A DNA stretch of 64,000 nucleotides from Skeletonema tropicum. Lineage: Eukaryota > Bacillariophyta > Thalassiosirophyceae > Thalassiosirales > Thalassiosiraceae. Where the stretch lies: the NCBI GenBank assembly GCA_037178625.1, contig CM074137.1, positions 868,001 through 932,000 on the forward strand, read 5' to 3'. The notes below the pieces were generated by a model, which saw nothing but the letters and a program-made list of their open reading frames with translations, was not told the origin of the DNA and ran no database searches. The translations under genes and the position numbers were made by a program. The first letter of the stretch is position 1; each line of letters starts with the position of its first letter. Positions 22,133-33,200 of the stretch are shown in pieces.

Positions 22133-24119
22133 TAGGGGGGGGCAAACCCTTGTGTTTTTGGCAGTCACGAGTTGAGCGCGCCAATATTTTTTTGTCAAAC
22201 TTTTTGACCATGGCCAAAATTGGCCATCGCCAGATTGGAGTAAGAAATAGGACCCTTTTGCAGCTTATTCTCTGTTGTTACTTGTTTTCATGCTATGAAA
22301 GTGTTGGGGCGCATAGACGGGGGTATGGTCTATGCGCCCCAAGAGTTTGGTTGACTGAAATGTTTACCCGGTGGAGATTTTGATGCCAAACCAGCCAATC
22401 TTGTCGACAAAACTCCGATTTCAACGCATGCATCATCGTCACGACGCTGTTAATGGACAACCAACACGGTTCATACCAAGAATATTCACATCCGTCGATA
22501 GTATAGACCTAGGAGGATGCTCTGGTGCCTCGGTGGTCACTTCAATTGACAGCAACGTCCTCGTCGGCGACATACCAGCCATGTCACGACCAGCCGAACC
22601 GGCTCAAAATCCAGGTGGAGAATCACAGTATTGGAATGAACAATAAACATACATCAATCAACCATACAATAAACACCTTATATGGGTAATTGGCGTCTGA
22701 TGATAGCTTGGTTTGGTGGATTTAATAAAGTGGGGTCATGATAATCAATTATACCATTCAAAATTTTGAGACATAAGCTCAGCTCAGAAAGCTCCTGATG
22801 GCATAATATGGATGCCAAGGGCATGTCATAACCCAAACAACAGCATCAATCGATGGTATTGATCATGTTGGATGTTCCAGTCGATCAGTGTCTGATATGA
22901 ACGACGATAACTGCTCAATCATCTCGTTCTACCGGTAGGACGACAAATAATTATACAACAAAATCACTGCGCTCTTTTTCATTTTATGAAAGTGGAGGTC
23001 ATTCAAAGCATTTAAATATAAACAACACCTTCCAATATACTCTGACAAGAGCAGGTCAACTTTATATGCTATATGTAACAAAACAGGATATGATATGTGC
23101 AATCTAAGCCTATCACAGAGCATGATACAAAACTCAACACATGGGGCTATACGATGCCAATGTCGGATAATACGACGACTGGAAGCCCCATTCAACCATA
23201 CAAGACCCTTCTATTGGTTACTATCATTGATGTTGCGCAGCAGTTGGGGTTGAATAAGTCGTAAAGTGGTCGCTATATGCCCAAAACGCAAAAAATCAAT
23301 AATTTTGATGGCTCAAATTTCACCACACATGAGTATATATTAGATAGAACCAGAATACCACAGCAATACCACGATGCGCAAACGTTGCTACAATATACTT
23401 GAAACAATATCGCGGTGTATTGGGGTTTGTAAATGCTGAGGTAATTTAGATATTGTAGAATATGATACCAAAATTGAGTTGTCGATGGTCGAGACGATCG
23501 GCACCGGTGACACAATAAAACTCGGCTGTCTTCGTCCAAACCCACCGAAAGAGTCGCCCAAATTCATCTCGAAGGTTATACAAAGGAAGGGGACCGCTGG
23601 TTTGGTGCCTAAATGTTTGAAACAGGTCGTGATATCGATTATTCATCATCTGGGCGGAAGTCGAGCGGCTCAAAATGTCTGTTTTTGATATGTGATCGGA
23701 AGACAAACAGTTTGGAGCTGCTGATAAAAGCACAAAATGGCCAACCATACCATATACGATGATATGGGTGTCTCTATTATTGATGGAGTTACGTATAATG
23801 CTGTGTAGGAGGTCTGTACTGTCAAATCCGCCATGGTCGGCATGTTGGCCTAAAAGAGTAGATGGTGTTTGGCGATATGTACTAATTCCGACTGTTTCGC
23901 TAACAGGATGGCGCCATATTTGACTCGACTCGCCTCCAAATTCAATCCCACGATGGCCAAAAGTGCACCTATACGGAGGCTGATATCCACACAAGACAAA
24001 GAGATAACACCACCAAACTTTGGATATATCTATATTGGATGTATATGAATTCATGTATGCAATAACATTTGGTGTAGAACTTATTTGAAAATTCATCAAA
24101 CCGGGCTCGCTCCCCCCTA
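22133..24119. mobile_element. 2-kb inserted element with inverted ends and 7-bp target duplication
   Basis: The element begins TAGGGGGGGGCAAACCC and ends with the reverse complement of TAGGGGGGAGCGAGCCC, matching at 14 of 17 positions. It is flanked by GCATTGC at 22126-22132 and 24120-24126. Alternatively the target duplication is CATTG and the ends begin with C. Removing the element with one target copy restores the host reading frame exactly. Inside there is no recognisable transposase; a 226-codon minus-strand ORF (24123-23446) matches no family I know. It is most likely a non-autonomous DNA transposon. The YARNG-like end (TAGGG) would fit hAT, but hAT duplicates 8 bp. Confidence 0.85.
22304..22342. 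repeat. Perfect 15-bp hairpin inside the inserted element
   Basis: TTGGGGCGCATAGAC (22304-22318) pairs perfectly with 22328-22342 around a 9-base loop. It may be a subterminal structure of the element. Confidence 0.9.
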
Positions 24120-24123
24120 GCAT
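23446..24123 (-). CDS. Unrecognised ORF within the inserted element
   Basis: A minus-strand ORF of about 225 codons that begins inside the right end of the element. I recognise no transposase motif, catalytic triad or zinc-binding cluster. Composition is not strongly coding-like and it could be a chance ORF. It is listed because it is the longest frame in an otherwise unexplained element. Confidence 0.2.
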   Translation of the reverse strand: MLGGSEPGLMNFQISSTPNVIAYMNSYTSNIDISKVWWCYLFVLCGYQPPYRCTFGHRGIEFGGESSQIWRHPVSETVGISTYRQTPSTLLGQHADHGGFDSTDLLHSIIRNSINNRDTHIIVYGMVGHFVLLSAAPNCLSSDHISKTDILSRSTSAQMMNNRYHDLFQTFRHQTSGPLPLYNLRDEFGRLFRWVWTKTAEFYCVTGADRLDHRQLNFGIIFYNI

Positions 24124-24549
24124 TGCAGAGTACTGGAGATCAGGAATCTGCCTTTTCTATGGAAGTTCAGCTTGAGAAGAATGAGTTGGACATCACTGAC
24201 GATCCCAATGGTGCTATCTATGAAGTCATGACTGGAGTTATTGGTGGTGCCAATGCTGTTATTGTAATTACTGCTGCTACTTTTTTGATGTGGTAGAGAT
24301 TGCATTTTTGGAGGAATTCACGTTGGGTCTAGTTCTAGTTCTAGTTGTGAGAGAGACCCATCTATCTAAATCTATGATTCCATGAACAAGAACAAGAAGC
24401 TGGTATGAAAGTTTAATAAGAAAAAGGGTTGGATCTCCCAGTTCCCAGGAAATACTAAAGTAAAAGTTATTGCCGAAATTTGAGTTAATAAGTAATTAGC
24501 TACTTCCATGACGTTTCCTTCTCGCACGATCAACAAATCCGTCCAGCTG

Positions 24550-25563
24550 TCACAATATTCGTCGCCTTGCTTGGAGTATCGAGACTATTCCACCGATCTT
24601 GCTGCCTGCGTGTTGTTTCCTTTGGTCCATCTCAAATTCCTTTGCTTCTAGTTCTTGAATGCCCCCTCTACTTAGTTCTTGCATATTCTTGAGCGTTTGC
24701 TGCAATAGCGAAACGACTTGCACACAATTGAAGTCTTCTAGGGTACTCTCCCCAAATGAAGATTCAAAGTTGTTGCGTGAGGATTTGTCAGTGCTTCTAC
24801 TTCTAGAGCTAAGACGACTGAGCAGATCTTCCGTTTTGCTGTTGAGCACCCCTTCTCTCTTCTGTTGTAGCAACTCAGCCAATCAGCAGCGTCGCAAAGG
24901 GGGATGAGATGAAGTCCCGACGTCGTTCAAGACAAGCCTGCTCGTACTTACGAATTTTCTCCCTCTCTTGTTGTGCTTCAAGACGGACGAGGATGCCTCG
25001 TTGCAGGTTGCAGTAGGATCGGCATTCCGCGTCGGTAATGCGAGTGTAGTGTCAGCGACAGTTGGACGCTGTCTCCTCTGCCAGAAGTGGGAGGCCATCA
25101 CGTCTCCACGCTCTTCCTTTATTGGGACTCAGGTACCCATCAGTTGCGTTGTGTTGTTGCGTGACATTTTCGGCATTTGCTGCGGCAGCATCCTCTTCAG
25201 CGGTGCGTTGATTACGCTTGCTCGCTTGCTGCTTGTTCGGAAGTATGTATGTAGTCTGAAGTGCATTCGGCGCGTTCATGATGTTGGACCTTCTCGAAAG
25301 GGATTCACTTCTTGCTCGCTTGCTGCTTGTTCGGAAGTATGTAGTTTGAAGTGCACTGCGCATTCATTCTGGACCTTCTCGAAAAGGATTCACTGTACTA
25401 CCACCACAAGCCAGACTGAGGAGGCGGAGGAAAATCCCATCCTCCATCAGAAGTGCTTCCGCCGCGTCACCTTCAACAAACCGCAAAATGATAGCGCTTC
25501 CCTCTCCTATTATAGCATTAAAAGCAGTCTGCTCAGTCTGGTGTTCACGAAGAGCAGACACAA
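24550..25563 (-). pseudogene. Decayed coding region with coiled-coil character
   Basis: Several overlapping minus-strand ORFs look like one frameshifted gene. The last piece (24882-24550) carries Ser/Arg-rich and amphipathic helical sequence (VSLLQQTLKNMQELSRGG). Upstream, in another frame, comes a typical charged coil (VRLEAQQEREKIRKYEQACL, near 24990-24930). Further up, pieces containing YLSPNKGRAWRRDGLPLLAE lie beside a tandem duplication (25217-25396). No domain is recognised. The continuous amphipathic pattern across frame changes argues for real former coding sequence, broken by indels or sequence errors. Confidence 0.35.
25217..25396. repeat. Tandem duplication of about 90 bp
   Basis: Unit 1 (25217-25310) and unit 2 (25311-25396) both begin CTTGCTCGCTTGCTGCTTGT and end near GGATTCACT. 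Unit 2 has small deletions. It lies in the decayed coding region and contributes to its frame changes. Confidence 0.9.
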
Positions 25564-26551
25564 AATCTTGCTTTGCTGATAACCCCCCCCCCTTTCTCTA
25601 AGCATTTCAATGTATCTTATCCATGTTTGACTGCGATGATCCACTGTGCCTCTGCTACTGCTATCCTATTCATCCTACCATTTCCTTCCTCGTTTGTCGT
25701 TTGTTTCGCGCTGGATGAACTTCTTTTTTCTTTATCCTACTCATTCTCAATAAGTACCAGTTCCCATCCTTGAGGTTCTTCCCACCCAGTATCAGCAAAT
25801 GGATTTCGCTGTTACTCGTTCCATGAGAAACAAAACGCCTTTTACCTCTTCATCGAATTTTGGTGCTTGTCTACGTCTACAGAATAATCATGTGCGCATA
25901 TACTTAAGCCGTTCTTGACCCTGCCGCCTGTCGTTTCTGATTGGCAGAGTTTCGTTTCACACATCGTTTTGTGCCACCGCATGCCATCGAAGTAAATATT
26001 AGTCCTCGCTGGATCAAGCGGCAGCGGTACGCATCAGTAAGCCATACAGTCACCGATTACTACTTTCTGGGCTGTGTCAACCACTTCATGTCGGAGGAGA
26101 TACAACCCGAACACATCTTGGATCTGTGGCTCGCCTCCTCTAAATTTGAGCTCATCATAAAATGTACTACATATTATATGCGCAGAAGAAAGATGAATAA
26201 TTTCACCAAAGAGTAGGCCGAATATAGCGAAAAAGCTGAACTCTCCTCTTCCCCAGCTCCAGCTAGAGAGCTCAAGCCAGCAGCCGAGCAGAAACAAACT
26301 TCAGAACCAAGAAAGAAAGACCAAGAACCCGATGAGGTGAAGCAGTAATAGTAAATACTTGCAGTACAACAGAAAACAGAACATGCGCACCGATAAAACT
26401 TTTGTTGAAGTGCTTTTTTAATAACAGAACAGTTATCGGTAGCTATTTTTTGTTTGGAGGTTCACGACTTCCTCATGCACGATCATTCTCTTGGATCTTG
26501 GATCTGGAACAAACAACCATTTTATAAATTTTGCAATTACATAACAACATC
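25564..26551. other. Region with a weak coding remnant, upstream of VTA1
   Basis: Mostly non-coding. A plus-strand frame at about 25941-26216 (no ATG) has a plausible protein-like composition, with a DYYFLGCVNHFMSEEIQPEH segment. It continues after one TAG to about 26348 in a Lys/Glu/Pro-rich stretch. This could be a fragment of a lost gene or of a mobile element. The last part should hold the VTA1 promoter. Confidence 0.3.
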
Positions 26552-27733
26552 ATGTCCTCATCAACTCTACCCCCCTCCCTCAAGAAAATTAACGTCTTCC
26601 TCAAGCGAGCCGAAGAACTCGACCGTGACAAATCCAATCCAGAATCACGCGTCGTCGCCTACAATTGTCGTCAATATGCCGTACAGATGGGCATACCGCT
26701 CGTTTCCTCCTCCACCAACAACGCCGAGGATAACGCGGCAGCCAAAGCCTCACTAGGAGAATTGCTCACCACCCTCGAAAAAGAAAAGCAGGCCATGTCG
26801 GTATTTTCCAAAAATGAGCACTGGAAAATATGTCGCAAGGTAGCCGATCGAGTCTTTGAAAAGGCCGATGCGGAAGACAGGGCCGGTGTCGCCAACAAGG
26901 GCACCGCACGAAGTTTTTATGCGGCCGGGACGTTTTATGAGATATTGCAGCAATTTCACAATGAAGAAATCAAGAATAAAGACGGAGCTGATCTGAATGA
27001 AGATGAGGCTTCGGTGGTGGAACATATCGAGGAGGAGGATCAGCGGAGGATTTATTGTAAGTGGAAGGCGACGGATATTTTGACGGCGATTAAGGAGGGG
27101 CGGACACCCACTCCGGGAGGATATCAGCAGGAAAAAGAAGAGGTTGAAGATGCAGCCGTCGATGGTGATGGTGTAGGTGGGGCGATCAACAATGAGAAGG
27201 ACAGTACAGAAGTTGGATGGACTCAGGCTCCAATTCAGGAAGACAAGAATGAATTGCCTCTACCTCCACCGGTAACACCGTCGATGCCGTCGTCGGATTT
27301 ATTTGAAATGCCCACTCAGAATACTGCAAGCAATAGTGCACCACCCCCCCCATACGATGGAATCGAGATAAGTCTGAGTGGTCGACCAACTTCCACAACA
27401 TCAACTACTGATAATTATGCACAAGAACAAAATGACCAAGACCTCTTCATTCCTGCACCTCCTCCTCAAAAGTCATTGACTCCTCCACCATCCTATTCTC
27501 AAGAACAACCTTCATCAAGTACAGCTGGTGGTAGGGGCGATAACAGCAACAATGGAGGGAAAGGAATGTTCTCCTCCATCTTTCAAAGCAACAAATCTTC
27601 CAAGAAAAAGCTATCAAAAGCACAAATGGGAGATGCTATAGAATTGACCAAATTTGCATTAGCAGCGTTACAAAAAGGTGACGGAGAATTGGGTAGGGAG
27701 CGATTGGAACAGGCATTGGGTGTGTGGAGATAG
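26552..27733 (+). CDS. VTA1: VTA1/LIP5-like regulator of the ESCRT ATPase VPS4
   Basis: A single-exon ORF of 393 residues. The ATG at 26552 is chosen; the frame open further upstream has no ATG. Residues 1-165 match the VTA1 N-terminal tandem-MIT fold (LPPSLKKINVFLKRAEELDR, VAYNCRQYAVQMGIPL, and ARSFYAAGTFYEILQQF). A Pro/Ser/Gln-rich linker follows, and the last 40 or so residues form the VTA1 C-terminal dimer helices (AIELTKFALAALQKGDGELG). VTA1 binds CHMP5-type ESCRT-III subunits and stimulates VPS4 in multivesicular body formation and membrane scission. Both ends of the family are present and length is normal. Confidence 0.92.
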   Translation: MSSSTLPPSLKKINVFLKRAEELDRDKSNPESRVVAYNCRQYAVQMGIPLVSSSTNNAEDNAAAKASLGELLTTLEKEKQAMSVFSKNEHWKICRKVADRVFEKADAEDRAGVANKGTARSFYAAGTFYEILQQFHNEEIKNKDGADLNEDEASVVEHIEEEDQRRIYCKWKATDILTAIKEGRTPTPGGYQQEKEEVEDAAVDGDGVGGAINNEKDSTEVGWTQAPIQEDKNELPLPPPVTPSMPSSDLFEMPTQNTASNSAPPPPYDGIEISLSGRPTSTTSTTDNYAQEQNDQDLFIPAPPPQKSLTPPPSYSQEQPSSSTAGGRGDNSNNGGKGMFSSIFQSNKSSKKKLSKAQMGDAIELTKFALAALQKGDGELGRERLEQALGVWR

Positions 27734-27785
27734 GAACTTGTGATGTTAGTGTTAGGGTTAGAGGAAGAGTAATAGATGTGAGTAG

Positions 27786-27814
27786 GCTTAGCTTAGCTTA
27801 GCTTAGCTCAGCTT
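27786..27814. repeat. (GCTTA)n short tandem repeat
   Basis: Four perfect GCTTA units and one variant lie 53 bp downstream of the VTA1 stop. Confidence 0.85.
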
Positions 27815-29107
27815 CTCTCAAGAAGATAATTCTTCAATTAAGTGTACAACTGTATAGCATAATATCTGTCTATGATATGATGACTTGTCGCTATTGCCAT
27901 TTTGCCTTGGAACGCAATTGGCCCCTCAACACTACATAGTTGTAGTAGCTCCAGCATTTTCACCAGACTGTATGATTGCCAATGAAATAAATGCTTCCTC
28001 ATAAGTTAAACTACCTATGCAAATGCAAAACTTCTCACACAAGCGATGAATTAAGTACAAAGATATTACAATGCTTACTTTGAGCAGAAAATCTGCCCTC
28101 CTGTGCCTTTGCCATCAACCAATATCAGAAAAATGTAAGTAACTTTAGTGCTCTTACAATCTAATACTTGAACGTTACGCCGGAAATGTTGTGACAGAAA
28201 TAATGTGATATGGAGGTCTCTCAAAAGCTAGAGATGATTTGTTAGTTGATTGGCCAAGTACTCTGTCACATTTGCTTACCGCAGGCTACCGCGCAAAAAA
28301 ATTGCTCCCTGCAAAATATTGTTCCAGCGCGCTCTCACGCACAAAAGTAGCTTACAACCATGTCAGCACACCCCCTCCACCATGGCCAATAATACACATT
28401 CGACAAAAAAGGCGATTGGGAATGCCAAACTAAACACTATCCGAATATAATTATTCCTTGGATGACCTATTTATATCTATTCCTCATTGAGTTATCTTCA
28501 ATTGTTCCTGGGTGATTTTCAACATTTTTACTAGTTAAAATCACTAGGTAAAATCGCCTAAACAACCCATCTGACCCATGCTAATTTACCACTTCAGGAC
28601 GAATACAGCAGTTACAATGTTGACCAGTGGCTCTATCGACAGCCAATAATGTGTGCTATCACATAACACCTGGTTATTCTAGTGCACAAGTATACCAAGA
28701 AACTTACCAGGCTACGGAGTGGATATGTCGACATGGTTGCTAGGAATTTTGTGCGAGTTCGAGTTGGAACTCGTGACTAAAGTGCTTGCTAATCACTTTT
28801 TTTACTAGCGAACTCGGGACCTAAATGCTCCTGGAGCAATTTTTTTGCGCGGTAGCAGGCGACGGTAAGTAGGGCTTGACTGTCTGCTTTCTCGAAGATT
28901 CTGAGAACTTTTTTTCAGAAAAGTGACAACTCTCTGCGTAGGAACTCATACCGAATGTGATATTGTCATTGGTGTGGGCTTCTGTAATGCCGGTGACACA
29001 CACCATGATATTTTATGATACCTATTTTGAGCCGCCGCCGCGCCGGTAGCATCACGTCAAAAGCATAAGACTACCAGATAATATATATCGCATGTCATTT
29101 TTATCCA
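27815..29107. other. Gene-poor spacer between VTA1 and the membrane protein
   Basis: About 1.3 kb without a supported gene. It contains the 23-bp inverted repeats at 28286 and 28833. Short ORFs here are not convincing. Confidence 0.5.
28286..28855. mobile_element. Candidate MITE or foldback element with perfect 23-bp inverted ends
   Basis: CTACCGCGCAAAAAAATTGC and the following TCC (28286-28308) reappear as the exact reverse complement at 28833-28855. Weaker similarity extends outward on both sides (CTTACCG on the left; its complement CGGTAAG on the right), so true ends may lie up to 14 bp further out. The 524-bp interior has no coding potential. No target-site duplication is certain. A non-autonomous element is likely. 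Confidence 0.65.
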
Positions 29108-30134
29108 ATGCAGGAGAAGTACGACGATTACGACTGGGATGAACTCCCTATGGAGGCAAAAGAAGCTGGTAAGTTTCAAATTCTCCTACATATATGTGCT
29201 ATTTTTGTGCGCTCTTGCGCTTGTGTCACCATGACGTCGGAACTCCTTTAATAATATTTCCTACATCATCTGAATAATCTTATTCTTTCTTCATCACATC
29301 GGCGCAGCTACTAATCTTGGATTCACAAAAGAAATATGGGACAGTGGTCAGGAAACTTCATGTTGTGATAAAGCATGGGAAGAGCTGAATAAACTTCAAC
29401 AAGATGCAGCAACGGTGTTGGGCTACAATCGAACGTCTTGGAATGGTTTTAATTCTTTGAGCATTCGACTTTCAGTATTATGCTTCCTATTGGGGTCAGT
29501 CCTTTACTTCAGATTGTCGTTGTTGAATTTAGAATGGGAGAAGTATGTGAGAGATCACGTCCCTGAAAATTTGGTGGGCGTAGATGATGATGCGATTTGG
29601 TCTCAATGGGCAGCTGAACATGATGCGTCAAACATGTTGGAAGTTAGAGATACGTACTACGAAAAAGACAAAGTCTTCCATAAGCTTGCAGTCTCTGTAT
29701 TTGTTATCATGGGGTTATGTGAAGTTTACAGGAAACGCGTTTGCGCTAATCTGATGCTAATGGTGGCTGGGGTTGCAGGGATGGCCGGTGCTTATAGCAG
29801 CTCTGAGCTTCACGCAGAGGTCTGGAGTTGTATTAGTGTACACTTGTACCTTCTTTCGTGCTACATTTCCAATTCAAAACTATTCTTTGCTGGGTGTTTT
29901 CTGGAATGTATAATTTCCTATGTGTCGCTTGCTGGTCACACGGCATTGTGGATGTTTTATGCGGATATTTTAGCTTCGTCCATGTGGATTTGCTGTGCAC
30001 TAGAGGAAGTGGCTCTTGTTTTTGAGTTCAGTTTTGGCTTCTGGAAGGATGGCGACTCGACCAAGCAGGGGGTGTTCGTAGAGATCATGTATTCATTGAT
30101 TAATACATCTACTGCAAAAATGAAGCGAGCGTAG
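29108..30134 (+). CDS. Multipass membrane protein with a diatom-type 'YDWDELP' segment
   Basis: Two exons, 29108-29168 and 29308-30134, joined by a 139-bp GT-AG intron, give 295 residues. The start follows from ATG 29108, whose frame (MQEKYDDYDWDELPMEAKEA) runs into the splice. Residues 8-65 carry the motif YDWDELP ... LGFTKEIWD ... WEEL ... AATVLGYNRTSWN, an aromatic/acidic repeat often seen in diatom proteins of unknown role. Four or more hydrophobic helices follow from about residue 75 (for example IRLSVLCFLLGSVLYF, LAVSVFVIMGLCEVY and LMLMVAGVAGMAGAY). No transporter or enzyme signature is visible. Function is unknown. Confidence 0.8.
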
Positions 30135-30262
30135 TACTTTCGCCCTGGGAAAATGAGATTAATCTCATGCATTACAATGTTGTATACTAGTTAGGGTTAG
30201 GGTTAGGCTAAGTATTGTGTATATACGAATATCTTATAGAGTTATCTGACTAACGATGTAGA

Positions 30263-33200
30263 TCAGGCGGCTGCTTGCACACTGAAATCCCTAGCCATGT
30301 TCCTGACATTGATATTCGCAGTCAAAAATAGGTTTTCCATTTTTGTGCCAAGAGCGGGAGATGTAATGCCATTCTCAACCACTCTGCGGTCACTGGCTGA
30401 GAAGGGATTGATCTTCAGCGCTTCTTCAGCCTTTTTGATTTTGGCAATATTTGACTCAAACCAGTTTGTAATAGCCCTACGTTCATAGGTGACACCATCT
30501 GCTGCTAGTACCGGATCATCTGTCATCAGAACTAACTCAATGGGGCAAACAAGCTCAGGAGGGGGTTCGCTTTTCTTTTGAACGTTGACATCTATTGTGT
30601 TGGTAGGTGTGAAAGTTCCAAAGTCGGGGCTTCCAAAGAGGTTGGATGGTAGAAACGCAGACTCCAATGTCGACATCCCCAAACTTGTCTTGTCCGAATT
30701 CATGTCCATCGGGGGAATAACCGAGTTGTGGGAAGCTGCCAACGATTCCAATTGTTGTGGTGGCTCTTGGTAGTCAAGAACAGCGCGTTGAAATACTTTG
30801 CGCTTGAAGCCTTTCACGCCACTTTCACCATTTCCAATTTTAATTGTCTCATTCAGATACTCTTCGTCGACGACAGCTTCTTTCAATGCGTCAATAGAGT
30901 CAATATCCTCTGACTTTACGAGCCAATTGTAGAAATCTTCCACGGAACCTTTGATACACTGTTGTTGTGATTTCAAGAATGAGAACAATTGATCATTCTT
31001 GACAGCTGCAGAGACAGAGGGAGCTCTCGATGCAGTGCTTCGATCATTGAGGCTGGATACTGAACCGACTGAGGTGTCGTTACTGGTCTTCTTCGATGAA
31101 CTCGGGGCCGTAATTCCAATTTCTGATGGAAGTTCAGCGGGCTTTGCCATTAGCAATTCCTCTCCAAACGAATATTGCGGGGATGATATTTGAGTTTCAG
31201 GTGTAGCAGCAAGACCGCGGAGACCCTTGCTAATACTTGAATCAGTTTCAGGAGCAGAAATAGATTGGAAAGTACTCGAAGGGCAGAAGGGAGGCTTCGC
31301 GGCAGTTGGAGCAGCCGCTGTTTCTGTTGTTTTCCGTGGCGATGGTACTGATGGCTCCACTTCAGAAACATTCTCAGTACCAATTGAATCTTGAATCAAA
31401 GCAAATGCCTTCCACACTGCAGTTGCATTTCCATTCAAATGAACAGGGACAAAGTTATTGACGATGTTCGTCTTCACTGAAATGTCCGCGCCGCTCCTGT
31501 CTACCAGATCTTTCTTCTTTCTTCCCTTTTTGCCTGTCAAGCGCTTTGAATGCGATGCGGCAACATATATCGTCTTCGACATTTTGCTAGTATTGGTTCC
31601 ATTGGTAGGAACGTCTAGTTTGGGTGCTGCTTGTGGTGCCTTTTCTGCTTTGTGGGGCTTATTCTTGTCTACACCATTTGCACTTGTATTTGCCGATGTA
31701 GGTGCTACAGAGGGTTCGATTGTCGTTTCGGTGGCATGTTGTTCGGGGACATGGGCATCAGGTATGTAGCCGTAGTAAACGACCATATTGTCAACCTTCA
31801 GAAGGACCTTCTCTTTTGTACGAAGCAATTCCACTTCGAATCGATCTTTTTCAACCATGTAGTTGTGGACTTTGGCAAACTTGTTGTTCATAGCCGCGCC
31901 CCTTGAGCTGGTGAGACCTTGAATCCTAACATTCTGTCCCACCATGCCCCACTTGTGTCGCATTTCAATATCCTTCAGCATCTTAGCTTGTGCCTCTTCC
32001 TCCTTTTTCTTCCTTTCTTCGGCGGCAATGGCCTCTTCTTCTTCCTGCTTCTCACGAAGGCACACCTCTTCTCCACGAGTGGCCAACTCTTTGCATTGTT
32101 TTGTAGAGAAAAGATCATCACGTACCGCTGCCACCCTGTACATTTCTGAATCAAACAAGAGCGTATATTTACCCTTGCCTTCAATAAAAAGCTGATACAA
32201 TCGATTGATAGGGTCAGGACTTCCTCCATTCCGACAAAGCTCCGCCTTCGAAACATTTTTCATCCACGTACTTGGATCGTTCGACTCCAAAACGGTAGCA
32301 ACGTAGGCCTTGAAACGCTTGGCATCGCACTTATTCTCCTTCTTTCTGGCAATGGAATTGACAGAGTTCTGCATCTCGGCAAACATCTGTCGACTTTCAT
32401 GCAATAAATCACCCAGGCGGCTGTAAATATCACTTTTCAGTCCAGTCTTTTCCATCATCGTTCCAAGATGGTTGTACTTTTGACGAGCACGCACGAGCAC
32501 ATTGTGATAGGTCCCATACCGCTCCAACACGGATACAGAATTGTTCTTTGCTGAACTATTCGATCGCAGTTTGCGAACCACACTGGATAATTCTGCATAG
32601 ACTTGCGTACACCTCCCCTCGGCAGTTTCAAAGTGATTGACAAGTTTTTCGCGAGCTTGGTCTGCCACATCGAACATCATCAATGCGGACGGTTTCATTT
32701 CAACAGTCTCTCCACTGGCATTATTTGGGTTCATTATATCAGTCCCCATCGGGTCCAATTGAATAAATGCAACAATCTCCCAAAGCCCCGGATTCAATGA
32801 CGTTTCGGCAACAGTCACAAGTGGCTCCAATAAAGGCTGCCGATGACCATCCAATTGAATCTTTGAGACAATTTCCTTTCGTTTCAACACAAAGGAGCGC
32901 TTTTCATTCAATGTAGATTTCATTTCCACACGAATACTCCTGATTTTGGAGTAGAATTCATACTTCGGTTGGAGGGCATACACGGCAATCTTGACAATGT
33001 CGTTATTGTTCCTCTTATAATTGGTCACCATCACCCCCCGCGGAATCTGACTCAAATCCAACACCCCCTCCAAAGCAAGTGGGGCACCCCCCTTCTTCTT
33101 ATCACGCTGAGATTTGGTAGCCTGCTCGGCCACATCTGGACGATGCTTCTTATTCCACGCCATGTGCGCAATCTCAAGGGTTCGATCATCCGGACCAATT

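Larger units (their letters stand above)
20035..24296 (+). pseudogene. Secreted/anchored discoidin-like (F5/8 C) surface protein, split by an inserted element
   Basis: Exon 1 (20035-20139) encodes a signal peptide ending near VSSAVSA. Exon 2 (20457-20978) holds an F5/8-type-C / fucolectin-like carbohydrate-binding domain, with NLALQANGAVASQSSTY, NTDGDYFNGSVTHTNADQ and SWWRVDLLG. Exon 3 starts at 21088 with a PTD linker and continues into a Cys- and Asn-glycosite-containing domain I do not recognise. At 22132 the frame enters an inserted element. It resumes at 24127, with the codon split across the insertion completed exactly, and ends with a short hydrophobic anchor (IGGANAVIVITAATFLMW) and TAG at 24296. 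Without the insert the product is 613 residues. With it, translation stops at 22383 and loses the anchor. A cell-wall or adhesion role is inferred from the domains. Confidence 0.85.

Noticed and set aside
30191..30207. TTAGGG-like telomeric repeat
   Set aside because: Only about two and a half units, internal between two genes; too short for a telomere remnant.
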